A stretch of 64,000 nt of DNA from contig SCHM01000002.1 of NCBI GenBank assembly GCA_004123355.1, forward strand, positions 6,235,569 through 6,299,568, read 5' to 3'. A model generated the notes under the pieces. The model ran no database searches. It saw only the letters and a list, made by a program, of their open reading frames with translations, and was not told the DNA's origin. A program made the translations under genes and the position numbers. Positions 15,151-28,140 of the stretch are shown one piece after another (position 1 is the first letter of the stretch; the number at the start of each line of letters is the position of its first letter). This DNA is from Amphirosellinia nigrospora (taxonomy: Eukaryota; Ascomycota; Sordariomycetes; Xylariales; Xylariaceae).

Positions 15151-16329
15151 AAATATTTATATATATTATATATAATTATATAATATACTTTTTAAAAAAA
15201 AAATTATTACGTTTTATAGCTAGTTATTTATAATAATTTATTTATTTTTCCGAATTTAAGTTTATTTTTTGTTTATTTTTTATTTATAAAATTAATAATT
15301 AAAAGCAAATCTATTTTAATTATTCCTGGGTAAATCGAGCTATTTAAAAACCACGCTAGCGTATAACTATTTAATCCATAGGCCGTCCTACTATTATTAT
15401 AAAAGTTTATTATTTTTAAATTATTAACTTATATAAATATTTGTTTATTATTTTTTTTTAGTTTTAAATAAAAGTTTGCCCTTTAGTTTTTTTTAATAGT
15501 ATTTTTTAAGCCAGTATATAAGCTAATAATATAATAATAAAATATAATTTTTATTGCTTTAATCGAAAGTTTATTGTTTTAAGTTTTTATAAGCGTATTA
15601 TTCTTTTTTAAATATTAGTTTTTATAATTTTAATCTAGCGGCTGCTAATATTATTTTTAACTATAAAATCCGTTTTAAAAATATTAATAACTTTATTTTT
15701 AATATATATTTAATACGGGCGTAAATATTTATAGTATTTTTAACCCGACTTAAAAAACTTTTTAACTTTTTTACGGATAATTATAGTTTAGCTAATTAGC
15801 TTATTTTGTTTAAATATTTGCTAAAAAAATAATATATTATTTTTTTAGTAAAATTAAGCTTTTTTATTAGATTTATTATATTTAAATTTAATCTTAATAA
15901 AGCAGTATTAATATAACTATTTTTAACCGAAATTATCGATATGCTATTTATTTTAAAAACAAAAATACTTATATTTTTTATAGTTATATATAATAAAACA
16001 TATAGCTATAATAAATATAAATAATTTTGCTTTATCGACCTATTTTATTATTAAAAGTTTTTTAATTTAAAGGCAAAAATGCTTAAATTTTTAAAAACTA
16101 CGTATTTACGTTAATAAATAAGTTATAATTGCCGGTTATACTAGTTTGGTCCTTTTTAATAAGTTATATATAATAAAACTTGCTATTTTATTTTAATTTA
16201 TTAATTATAATAGTTTATTTTTTTATATAATATATATATTATATTATAAAAATATTTAGCCGTTTAATTAATAATAATAATAAATTTACTTATAAATATA
16301 AACGTTAGTATATAGTATTTTTTATATAT

Positions 16330-16440
16330 CCGTTTTATTAATAATAATAATATATATTAAAATTATATTATTATTTTATAATTAAATTATAATTTGAGCT
16401 ATAAAATAAAATTAAAAAGTTAAATATTATAAAATAACTA
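16330..16440. repeat. Second repeat pair, right copy
   Basis: Partner of 12900-13010 in the same orientation, about 3.4 kb downstream. It shares the TATAATTAAATTATAA block and the following A/T-rich stretch. Confidence 0.5.
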
Positions 16441-16720
16441 ATTTATGCTATAAAATAAAAAAACTTATTATAATATTAAAATCTTTATAATAATTTTTAA
16501 CCTAGGTTAAATTAAAAAGTTCTTTAATAAATATAAATTATTATTTTTAATTTTAATAAATTATTTATTATTTTTAATTTTAAATATAACTAAAACTATA
16601 TTATAAAATATATTAATTTTTATAATATATTAAACTTTTATTTTTTTAAAAAAAGCTTAAGCTTGCTAATAAGTTTAAAAAAAATTTTATAAGCTAGCTA
16701 AAATATTTAAAAAAAAAAAA

Positions 16721-16912
16721 CTTAAAAACCTAAAAAACGCGTTTATTACGATCGATTTAAAACTTTAAGGTTTTTAAAAACTTAAAGTTTTCGGAGACCT
16801 AAGGACTTAAAAAACCTAAAAACCGCGTTTATTATAATCGATTTAAAGCCCTAAAGTTTTTAGAAACCTAAAAACTTAAAAAACTTAAAAACTGTACTTA
16901 TTACGATCGATA
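16721..16912. repeat. Minisatellite of three imperfect 69-86 bp units
   Basis: Each unit carries CTTAAAAA(A)CCTAAAAA followed by a G-Y-R-C/T-TTATTA block and a CGATCGAT-like core, starting at 16739, 16825 and 16894. The spacing is 86 then 69 bases because the first unit has about 17 extra bases. A TTTAAA(A/G)C(T/C)(T/C)TAA(A/G)GTTTTT segment also recurs in the first two units. It is less AT-rich than its surroundings, so it may be younger or partly protected. Confidence 0.7.
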
Positions 16913-19900
16913 AAGCTTTATTATATTTATTTATAATATTTAATATTAGCTTATAAAGTTTAAATATAAAATATTATAATAAAAAATAAAAAAAAAAAGC
17001 AGAAAAAATTATATACGAACTTTTTATAAAAAATACCGCTATATTATTATATTATATAATAGCTAATTTTGTAGCAACTATAGTTTTTTTAAAGGGTAGC
17101 TTAGTAAAAATTATATTTAAGCAAGGTTTATAATAATAGTAAGGGGCCTTAAGTATTAATTTATAATATAAAAATAATAAATATTTTAGTTAATATTAAA
17201 TTAAAAAACAAAAAAATAAATAACTATAAATAAATATATTAACGAATAATATTAAATAATCGGGTTTAATATAATAAATAAATATTAAATAATTAGGTTT
17301 ATATAATAAATAACTATTAATAATTAAATTAAATAACGTATAATTATTAAATAATTAGATTTAGTACTTTTTTTATAAAACTTAAGCATATTTTTTAACT
17401 ACGTTATTGGGTTAAATTTTAAAGCCCGTACGATTAGCCGTAATAATAAGTTTTTTTTAAGCAGTTTATTAGCGATTTATAAAAATATAACTTATTAATT
17501 ATTATTATTTTAATCTAGCACTACAAATAATTCGCGGTTTATTTTAATAATATAGCTAATTATAATTAAATTTAATTAAATAAAATTTAAAAAAAATATT
17601 AATTTAATAAGCTTTAATTAATAATATTATTAGTTTTTTTTAAATTTTTACTAAAAATAGTAATTTTATATTTGTTTAATTAAAAAAAAGTTATTTAATT
17701 TTTGGATATTTTAACTATTATATTAAGCTTATTTTAAATATTTATTATTTTAATTATTTTAATATAATTATTAAATTAAAACCGCTTATATAAACTTTTT
17801 ATAAATATATTAATAGTTGTTTAATAAGTTCGTTTTTTATAACTTATAAAATAATAATATTAAATTATATTTTAATAGCTTTATTAATAATATTTTTTAT
17901 TTATTTTATAAATTCGATTATTTTAATTATTGAAAATAATTTTAGTTTATTTTATTAATTTTTATATTTAACTATTTAAACTATAGGATATTTTTTTATA
18001 ATTTATTTTTTATAATAAAACGTATATTTAATATTTAATATTTATATATTTAGCTTAAAATATTTGCTTATAATAATAATATATTGCGAATATAAATATA
18101 AATAAAAAATAAAATAAATTAAATTTTTTAACTTGCTTTTAATAATTTATATTTTTATTAATTTAAATTAAAATATTATTATATTTATAATACTTTTTTA
18201 TTTTATTAAATAAAACTAATAATATAGCGCGACTTTTTATTTTATTAACTGTTTAATATTAATATTTTAACTATTTAGTTTTTTAGCGGTTTATTATAAT
18301 AATTAAATATATAACGTATTTTATAACTTTAAAACTTTATTTAATTAAGCTATACGTTTTTTTAGTTTATTATATTATAAAACAAAATATATAAAACTTT
18401 CGTTATAATAAATAGTAGTTTAAACGTTTTTTTAATTTTAGTTTATATATATCGTTATATTAATAATAATTTAATTATTAATAAAATATTTTCTAATATT
18501 TTATTATTATTATTACTGCTGTTTTGTTAATTGTTTTATTTTGTTTTATATTTAACTATAATAATAATATATTTAATGTTTATATTTTTATAAACGTTTA
18601 AAAATTATATTTTGTAAAAAATTAGTTTAGTTTTAAGTAAAATAAATTTTTAATGTTTAGGATTTTAAAATATTATATTATGCTTTTTTTAATATAGAAA
18701 AACGACTAAAGTATATAATAAATATAATAGCGTATTTATAAACGTTACGTATAAAATAACGCTATAAATTATAAAATAATAAAATATATTATTAATATAG
18801 TTATATAAATATAATATTATAGCTTAGTACGAAAAATATTACTATTATTATATGATTCGCGCGCGTAATATATAAAATTAAACCGCTATAAATTTTATTT
18901 AAAAGTTTAGAGTAAATAATATCTAAGTATAAATCTAAAAATAACTATTTGCGATTATATAGTTAAGTTTTTAATTAAATTAAAAAACTATATAGTTTTT
19001 TTTTAAAAACGAAAAAAATATTATTTAAATTAACTTAGTTTTAATAGCTAGTTATATATTTATAATATATTGTTTCGCGCTTTAAATCGGTATTTTAGAA
19101 TTAAAAAGCTATAATTTTAGGGTTTTTTTAATAGTTTATATAATTGTTTGTTTTTCGGCTTTTATATTATTTTATAATAAAATAAACAAAGTAACTAAAG
19201 CTAAAATTAAAATTAAAACTGGGGTTAAAATTATAATTAGAATTAATATTAAAAAAATATTAATATTAATATTAAAATATATATTTATAAAAAAATACCG
19301 GTAATTTTAAGTACTAGGGCTATTAAAACTAAAAAAATATTTATATTAAAAAAATTAGTAAAACAAGCTTTTTTTTAAGTTTAAATGCTATTATTAATAA
19401 TAAATCTACGGATTATTAAATTAATTTTTCGGTAAAATTAATTTTATATAAATAATTAGTTTTATTATTAAATAAAACAATTTTTATAAACTAAAAATAA
19501 TATTATATTTTTAAATATTTTTTTAGTTTTTAAATCTAAAAATTATAATTATTAATTTTTATTTTAATTATTTTTATATGTTTTATTTTATTTTAAGTAT
19601 TATTTATAAAAGTATTAGCAAGCTTTATAATAAAAGTTTATATAATATTTTTTGCTTTAGTATTAAAATTAAATATATTATAAAAGTTTAAAATATTTAG
19701 TAGCTTTATAATATTAAGCTTATTTATTAATTTTAAAATTTTAATAAAATATTTAGCATAAGCTATAACTTTTAATTTTTTATTATTAGAATATTTAAGC
19801 TTTAAAGCAAAATTATTAAAACGATTAATAGTAGCTTTTTTAATAAATAAAAAAAATAAAATAACTATTTTTTAAATTATTTATTATAAAAAGCTTAGAC

Positions 19901-22900
19901 TTTTTAAAATAATAATAAAATAAACTATATAAAAATAATATTAAAAAATAAATATAAACATTAAAACAAATATTAAACCGAACAAAAAATAAATAGTTAT
20001 AAATATTATTTATATTAATATAAAATATAATATTAAATTAAAACTATAAATTATTAAAATAAATAAATATATAAAATAATATATAAAACGTTAATAATAT
20101 TAAAAAAATAAATAAATACTAATTTAAATAAAAAAAGTTAAAAAAAGCTTAAACATACGTTAATAAAAATAATAATAAACTTTATTTATTAATTTTAATA
20201 TAAATATTATAATATTTACTTAAAGCTTAATAAATAAACATATTAAATATATATTATTTTATATAGTTTATAAAAATTAATAATTATTTTTTAATTTTAG
20301 CCGTAGCTAGCTAAAAATATTAAAACCGCTATATTAAATAGTTTAAATCGAAGTTTTATTATATATAAATATAATAATACTAATAGTAATTTATTATTTT
20401 TTTTCTATTTAAATTTATTATTTTTAATTTTGCTATAGTTTTTCGAAAACTATTAAAAAACTATAAACTATTAAAACATTTTATTATATAGCAAACTATT
20501 TTAAAAAAAGCCCTAAATAATCTTTACGCTATAAATTTAGCTATAAAGCTATATTTTAGTACGTAGCTATAGCTAACAAAAGCAGCTTTTTTTATAGCTA
20601 ATAAAAACGGCTTTTTTATTTTAGTTTTTATAAAATATACTTCTTACGCTATATAGCGCGTTTTTTATTGCTTTAATTATTTTACGTTTTTTACTTCTAT
20701 TAAACATAAGCGTAAGCTTTACTATATAAATATAACATTATAACAGATTAGTTTATTAAAGTTTATATAATTTCCGAAGCTATAAAATTTTATTATAATA
20801 TATAAATAAAAATATTAATTAGTTTAAATATATATATTATAAACAAACTAGGCGATTATAAATTTAATAATATAATAAAATAATAAAAAATAATATAAGC
20901 GTATAAACTATATTTTTATCCGTTAAATATTATATAATAATTAACTATTAATTTAATAGTTTTAAAAATAACCGTATATAATTAATTTATAAACTGCGAA
21001 CCGGGCTTATAATTATTATAAATATTTATAAAAGTTAAAAAGCTATATATTATATATAAGCGCAAAAAAGTTTAGCTATTATATATTTTTATATATATAA
21101 ACCTATATATAAGTTTATATAATAAAACTTTTAAATATTTTATATTTAAGTCCTATATATTTATTAAAAATAATTTTATAATAATATTTATTTAACTATA
21201 ATAAAAATTTATTATAAATATATTTATTATATATAATTTTTCCGAGGTTTTATTAAATATAAAATAATTTATTAATAATAAACTAAAGTTTTAACTTTAT
21301 TTATTTAATTATTCGAAAACTTTTAGTTTTAACTATATTTTTAATAAAATAATATAATATTATTAGCTAATATTATTTTTAAAAATTTCTTATATAACTT
21401 AATATTTAGCTAAAAGTTTGCTATATTTTAATATAGCTTTTAAATATTATATAATTTTAATTTTTATTGCTTATATAATTATATATTTAATTAATTTATT
21501 TTATAAACTATTACTATTAAATCTAGTTAAATATATAAAAATATTAAACTATTTTATAATATTTTTATTTATTAGCAATTATAAAATATTATAAATATTT
21601 AATATACTAAAATATTATTTTATAATAAAAAAGTTATATTATTTAAATATGTTTATTTTTTTTATTAGTTTTTTTATTTTTTTTAGTCGGCTTAAAAAAT
21701 ATTATACCGCTAAATTTCTTAAAATCGTATATAAAACCTACTGCTTATATACGTACTAGTAGAAATTAATATGTTTAATATTTCGTTTTTGCAAATATTT
21801 ATTATAGTTAGTTTAAATAAATAAATAACTTCGGATATAAAAACTATTTTATAATATATTAGCCTATTTATTTTAGTTTTTAATTATTTAAACTTTTTAT
21901 TTATAGTTTTTATTTTATTATAGCTATAAAAAAGCGTTTATAATATTATTTAAATAAACGTAAAAAAAAATATATATTAGTTTTATAAGCTATTTTTACG
22001 CAAAAAACCTAAATTGTTTTTATTATAATTTAACTATAAAAAAACTAAATAATTAAAAAAGCAACTAAACTAATATAAATTAAAGTTTATTAATTTTTAA
22101 ACTAGCGTTATATATTAAAATAAAAAAGTTTATTTTAGTATTTTTTATATATAATATTTATTTAATAAAATATATATCGAAATAAATAATAGTTAAAAAT
22201 TTTAAATCGAAAATAATTAAACTTTAATATTACTTATATATTATAAATATATTAAAAATATAATATATCGAACTTTTTTATATTTTTTTTTAAAAAAATA
22301 ATTATAACGTTATAAATAATATTAAATAAAATATTAACTAGGTTAAACGGCCTAAGTTTGCCTAATAAAACTAAAAAGCTAGCAATAATAGCTTTTATAT
22401 TTTTACCGCTTATATAACCTTTATATTAATTTTATTATTAATTAAATAAAACGCGCTTAAATTTTATAAATAAAATCTTGTTTATAAGTTTTAAGCAATA
22501 TAAATAAACTTTGTTAAAAAGTTATAACTATTTTAAAACTAATTTTATTAACTATTAAAAAGTTTTAATAGTTAATTTAGATTTAATGTTTAAACTAATT
22601 AAAAAAGCGCTATAAAATTAATAAATTATAAAATAATATTAGCTTAGTTTTTTTAGCTATTAAACACGTATTTATTATAAAAATATATAAAGCTTATATT
22701 ATTTTATAAAAATAAAATATTTATTAATAAATAAGTAAAAATAGCTTTTAATACTATAAAATATTAACTTAGTATATTAGCTAATAAATCTTATTTTTAA
22801 GCTTTTAAAAGCTTTTTAGCTATTATTTTTTATTTTTATTACGAAGTTTAAAATATATTTCGAATATATTTTATATTAAATATTTAAAATAGTTATTTAT

Positions 22901-23755
22901 AATTTTTATTATTATTTTTATAATTTAAATCGAATTAAATTAAATTATATATTAACTTTAAGTTTTTTTATCCTTTAGTTAAACGGTTAAATAATGCTGC
23001 TTTAAATAGCTTTTATTTAATATTTTTTCGGATTTAAAATATTTTTATTTATTTTCGTTTTTATTAAAATTAAATAATACTAAATTTATTTAATAAATAT
23101 AAAACTAATATTAATTATTTAATAGCTTTTTATTAAATAATATATTAATACTATTAAAAATAATAATAATTAATAATTCGTTTTATATTTTTAATAGCTA
23201 TAATAAAAATAAAAAAAAACTTATTTAAATCTAGTATATAAAAAAACGTAGTTACGAACTAAAAACAATATATTTTTTTAAATAAAGTTTAATTATAAAC
23301 TAGTTCGGCTAAACAAATAAAAATAAAATATTAAAAAAAAATAATAAATAAACTATAAAGCTTTTGGTTTAAGCAACCTTAAAACTTTTAATACTAAAAA
23401 TATAATATTTCGTTTAAACTATTAAAAAGCTTTTTATTAAAATATTAAATATATTAAGCGTAAAAAGTTTAAAAAATTTAAAAACTAAAGCAAATAGTAA
23501 ATAATTATTTAGTACTATACGTATAAACCCGATATTTTATTTTATAAATTAAATATTTATTTAAATATTATAACGTTAGTAATAATAATAATATAAAGGC
23601 TACGCTTTACTATATAAGTTTAATTATTAAATATTTATTAAAATTAACAAGCAATAGTTAATGTTTTTTTATTATATAACTTATTAACTATTTTTCTTTT
23701 GCTTATTTACTTAGTTTACTAAGACTACTATAGTATTAAGACGTTATATTTTGCT

Positions 23756-25326
23756 AAATTATTGGCGGGTTGGCGGAAATAAAACTACCGCGCACCATAA
23801 ATATAAATGTCTCCCTATCTGGCCTAGTCGAGTTCTAGTATTATAAGTACTCGGGTAATATCCATGAGATTGAGATTCTAGGTAACAGGATCACCTTGTT
23901 TTTATTTTTACCTGTGAGTTAAGCTCAAACTCCCCATCATGTTGTTATTTATCCGTTGACTTGCTTTTACTGTAACTGTAACCGCATTATCACTATCAAT
24001 CCCCTAGCTATCCTTAGCGTTCACCCTCAGCTTCAGTAGATGCCTCATTCTCAGCAGACCCTACATTATCAGCATTATCAGTAGGTGTCGCGTCAGAAGT
24101 TCCAGCCGGCCTATTTCTTTCGCGTCTTGCCCTGCGAATAAGACGCAGGATTAGTGCCCTCATTAGAGTCCTCTGAATTGATTTCTCTATTCGAGACATT
24201 TTTGGGTAGGCTTGTTGATTGGTTCTGTTGTGTAAAGTTAAAGTACCGTTTTTAGAGTTCGATGTCCGTAGAACCGAGGTTGAAGGGTGAAGAACAAAGG
24301 CGACCAAGGTGTCATCATTGTAGCATTTATAGATTTATTGCCGACACGAAGTGTACGGCAATTCAGGGCACGTTTTCAAATATACCTCTTGTTTTCAGGC
24401 ACCCTGATCAACAGAGTAGCAGGCGGGTTTTACATTAATAGCGATCTCGAAATCATGCATAACGTCCACGAAACAGTTACACGGTCTCGAGGTAGAGCGA
24501 TATAAGTTCTCTAACTCCCCTCTATTCTCCTAGTTCCTTAGACGCGCCCGAGACATCTATACATACGAAAGCAAGTTAAGTAACATAAGGGTTTCTTACC
24601 TAGACTCAAAAGGGCCAAGGTCTTTACAGCCTCTTTAATCCTATACTATGAAGAGGAAGATTAATAGTTCAATTGGAGTATTCTTTCAATATATTTCATC
24701 ACGGGGTTTTGTTACAAAAACAGGTGCTTTGTTCATGTATGTACTTTAGTGTGCACGGACCAATGGGGTGCGCAGGTAGCCAGATCTATGCCACTTTTTA
24801 TGTTCTTCCAACTTCAATTATAATAAGCGCCGAACTTCATATACGCAAGGTTGAAGTTTACTACAGAAGAGGGAGGTCTGTAATAGTGTTTAGTTCGGAT
24901 TTTATTGTGTTCATTAGATAGAGTTACGTACCATATAATTGACTTGTATAAATCCGAGGTAGGTTGACTCTTAACAGCGCCACTTATTCGTTCTCTCATG
25001 CTTTAATTTGCAATCGATGGATATATCATTTCAACAATTATTTTAATGGTGCCTATTATTTTGATCTAGTAACTGGTACATAAGAAAGGCCTTGGAGTTA
25101 TAAGTTGAAAAATGACCCTTGTTTAGTGCGATCTGGCACAGACTGGCTGAACCTAGAAGAGAGGACAGGGGAGCAAAATCCATATCACAAGGCGACTGAG
25201 TTACTATGAAATAATTTTCTATACTACAGTAAAACGAGAGTTGCAAGATTTGTTAAGGATATTATATTATTATCACTCTGGAGATAAAAATAGGAATTAA
25301 CATGGTCGAGCTATGCTCTAGGTTTA
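23756..25326. other. Transition to normal-composition DNA, no clear gene
   Basis: Composition changes within a few tens of bases near 23755, where GC-containing sequence such as GGCGGGTTGGCGG begins. Apart from the small open frame at 24014-24196 (listed separately) I recognise no gene, repeat or RNA in this stretch. Confidence 0.6.
24014..24196 (-). CDS. Possible small basic/acidic protein, hypothetical
   Basis: An ATG-initiated frame of 60 codons plus stop. The first half (residues 1-35) is a strongly basic, amphipathic-looking segment rich in Arg and Leu (for example RALILRLIRRARRERNR). The second half is Ser/Thr/Asp/Glu/Asn-rich and acidic. No family is recognised, no intron is evident, and it sits just beside the RIP boundary. 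Such a frame can occur by chance, so this is a weak call made only because the charge organisation is unusual. Confidence 0.2.
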   Translation of the reverse strand, partial: SRIEKSIQRTLMRALILRLIRRARRERNRPAGTSDATPTDNADNVGSAENEASTEAEGER

Positions 25327-27421
25327 CTAATGCACGATTGCTACTGCACTTTGAGAGTTGAAGCCCAACTTTTCAAGTGCGGACGCGAACTGCACCCAGT
25401 TTTGTGCTCTTCCGAGTATAAAACCCGTAGCAAAGTTGACCAGGAATGCCTGCTCACTATCAGCGAAATTCCTCGCCAGAGTCGCGCATAGAAAGAGCGC
25501 AGTAGCAAGGAGCGGTACGTAATCCTCGAGGTTGTCACCCAATTCGTGGACCTCTTGGCATAGTGGATTGATGAGATATCGCACTTTGATGTCTAACATC
25601 GCCTGAGTCAAAGAGTCAATGCGAGGAGAGAGATCAATCACGATAGTATTGATTTCTCGGATTACACAATATTCCAAACCTAGATGAACATTCTCAGGCA
25701 TGAGTTGTTGGTTTATTGTTTCGAGTAAAACGCTGTTGTAAATTGGCTTAGCAAGGTCGAGCATGACGGGGTGAAACCCCGCTACCTCGTAATCAATCCA
25801 ACGGACATCGTAGCCTGTGGCGTCAGCAGTATACATGATGTTACCCCCATGTGCATCACCCATGCCAAAGACAGCTGGGAAGATAGCATTGGCCCTGAGC
25901 CGGGGGCGATAATTTTATTAGCTTCATCAAACGCTTCGCGTAACGAAGGGTACTCTTCGTCATTGATCAGCCAGCGTAACGAAAGCAATTCATCAAGCGA
26001 AAAAGTCTCTCCTGCCAACGTTATGCCCTGCCCATAACGGTCTTTCATCCTCCGGTCATTCAGTAAGCGATCATAGAAAAACCTTTGAATATTCTGGTGT
26101 GGATCTGTGGCATTCGATGTAAGAGATAGAGACCGCCGATACACACAAAGCGTGTCTTGGGCCATGACAAGCTCGACGTGTAAGATAGAACTAAGCAAAT
26201 TCATGACCTTTCGCCCGCCCTTTATATAAGAAACACGAGCCTCCGATTGAGTTATCCCAGGAAAATATGGGTAGAGCAACTCACCTGAACGAGCAAGACG
26301 GGGGACTGTAATACGGGGGAAGAATTCCAGGGCCGTCTTGGCGCCTTGTAGCTCACTTTGGGCGAATGGAGTTTTCTTGACAAATATCTCGACAAGGTCC
26401 GAAGACAACGTTGTGGCTCGGTAAGACGTAGAGTTATGTGAGAACTGGGCTTCATTATTCTCATGTTTGATTACACGTCCCTCATCAAAATTTGTCACGG
26501 CCTCCGCTGAGAGTTCCCTAGTATAGGAGGAGTTGAATAGAACAGCGCTTGCTCGTGCCTCAATAGTGTCGCCTAAAAGGATGATATGGTCATCTAGCCT
26601 TTGTGGGTTTGGATTAAAGAGCATAGCCGACTTCGTGGGGCATAACTCAGCCAATTCTCGAGTGAGCCATTCAATATAAAAGGGGCGAAACCTTGGGTAC
26701 CTGACGAAGGACTTCACGCTAGGGGAACAGCCCGTCATAGATGTATAGTGCTTTACAGCGAGACGTTTAATTTCTTTCCCTTGGGTCTCGCCATACACGC
26801 AAGCACCCGAGACAAGGAGATCTAGAGCAGCGCAAAGCTCGCTAAGATTTTAGTATTGTCCATGTGTGGTGTACAATACAACCATTGGTCATGCAAAATA
26901 ACTAATTTATCGAAAGTGGTTGCCTGCTGCAGGGTTTCCATTGATAGCCCGTCTTCTAAATTGATGCCATTGAAAACCCTCCGATCTTTACAAGATATGA
27001 GGTTGAGAGATGTTCTATTTTCGGAAAAGTACTCCAAACTTAGAATTTTGACAGACCTTTTCGCCGAGGTTGAGGAATCGGGCCCGTCGTATCCTGAAAT
27101 ACGAATGCCGTCAAATTTGGGGTATAAAGGGGAATTCGGGGCGGGAACAAAGGGATTGGCTCGTCCTTCGACTTTGATACCAACCATATCTAAAAGGCGT
27201 TGGCGCTGATTTCCCCTATTAACGAGATCGTGTATATCAAACTTTGATTTAAGAACTATAATACCATCGAAGTCGCTCTCCTTCGGGGAAGATCCTGGCT
27301 GTTTAGGGCTGTAAAGGCGGCTACCTCCAATGAAAACGCAAACTATCTCCGGAATGGAGGATGGGTCGGTTTTTAAGAAGGATGCCTTGTAGGCTTGTGA
27401 GACTTGAGAGAATGTTTCCAT
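25327..27421 (-). CDS. Nucleotidyltransferase-APH-type kinase fusion protein (frame broken twice)
   Basis: One intronless gene of about 698 residues if two one-base losses (near 26840, GG to G, and near 25896) are taken into account. Residues 1-200 hold a Pol-beta-type nucleotidyltransferase signature: GGSRLY, a 13-residue spacer, then ESDFDGIIV, the acidic pair expected to bind metal. The C-terminal third has a choline-kinase/APH signature: FGMGDAHGGNIM (catalytic Asp and metal Asn) and WIDYEVAGFHPVMLDLAK. The middle is a probable kinase N-lobe without a motif I can name. The start ATG at 27421 has A at -3 and G at +4. An open frame continues upstream to 27569 in another frame, so a longer N-terminus is possible. 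The substrate is unknown. It could modify a sugar, lipid head group, tRNA or drug, and nothing here decides. It lies 1.6 kb from the RIP block. Confidence 0.72.
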
Positions 27422-27770
27422 CGTTTGAGAGTAATATCTTGAGGTGGTTGATGATAATAGCTAATTGCGATGCATTCGTGAATAATATTGTTGCCTTAGG
27501 CAAATATGGTAAGGTGTTGTATGAATTCTCGATCATTGATCTTTGTTGCGGAACAACATTAACAGTCACGCGATTAGCATCTTGATCAGCCTTGCTAATT
27601 GATTGATCCGCCCCGAATCTACTTAAACTATACGTATATTAGTTTGAATGCGAGGAGCTACGACTAGCGCTTGTATCTCAAAATAACTTTGTCGAGGCTT
27701 ATAGCAGACGGCTTTGTTATAATATGCAGGACGATACCTAAGTAGGTAATCTATATTTCCTCATAGTGTA

Positions 27771-27878
27771 CGGAGGTCTGGGCCAAAATCACCCATTATC
27801 CTTGACAATAGTGCAAAGTGCAAATAGAAAAGATTGTATACGGTGTGGCGGCTTGGCAAGCAGTCCATCGGGCCGCCG
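27771..27878 (+). repeat. Left terminal inverted repeat of the MITE
   Basis: Pairs with 28033-28140. The outer 39 bases are identical to the other arm, and mismatches increase toward the inside. Confidence 0.85.
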
Positions 27879-28032
27879 GCAGCCCGACAGCGTTAACAAC
27901 AACCTTAGAAGCTAACTAAGCATCTACCCAACCAGGTAGGCTAAGCCTTGAACTCCGCTATAGCTAGCGCTTGTTATGCTCCATCTGCGCTAACGTTATA
28001 GCGTAATTAGTGGTCCGTATTCTTAAGACTAT

Positions 28033-28140
28033 TGCCGGCCCGAAACACTGCTCTCCAAGCCGTCATACCGTATACAATGTTTTCTATTTGCACTTTGCCC
28101 CATTGTCAAGGATAATGGGTGATTTTGGCCCAGACCTCCG
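28033..28140 (-). repeat. Right terminal inverted repeat of the MITE
   Basis: Reverse complement of the left arm. It ends in GGCCCAGACCTCCG directly before the TA duplication. Confidence 0.85.

Larger units (their letters stand above)
1..23755. repeat. AT-rich, RIP-degraded isochore without genes
   Basis: The whole stretch is extremely AT-rich, with TAA and TAG in every frame and no open frame of useful length. The dinucleotides CA and TG are almost absent and TA is in great excess. The surviving C and G sit mostly in GCT/AGC, CT/AG and CG contexts. This is the pattern left by RIP, the premeiotic C-to-T mutation of repeated DNA that in ascomycetes prefers CpA. The block is therefore read as a pile of ancient transposon copies. 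I could not identify any element family, because every coding signal is gone. No telomere repeat is seen at the left edge. Confidence 0.93.
27771..28140. mobile_element. 370-bp MITE with 108-bp terminal inverted repeats and TA target duplication
   Basis: The left end begins CGGAGGTCTGGGCCAAAATC and the right end is its inverted complement. The match runs about 75 bases with only a few mismatches and then less perfectly to about 108 bases. Both ends are flanked by TA (27769-27770 and 28141-28142), the target duplication of Tc1/mariner-type transposons. The internal 154 bases have no open frame, so the element is non-autonomous and needs a transposase from elsewhere. Several arm-to-arm differences are G/A or C/T, in line with mild RIP or deamination. 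No second copy was noticed in the window. Confidence 0.9.

Noticed and set aside
1-23755. Mitochondrial DNA as an explanation of the AT-rich block
   Set aside because: No mitochondrial protein, rRNA or tRNA is recognisable, no long frames exist with any code, and the CpA loss fits nuclear RIP.
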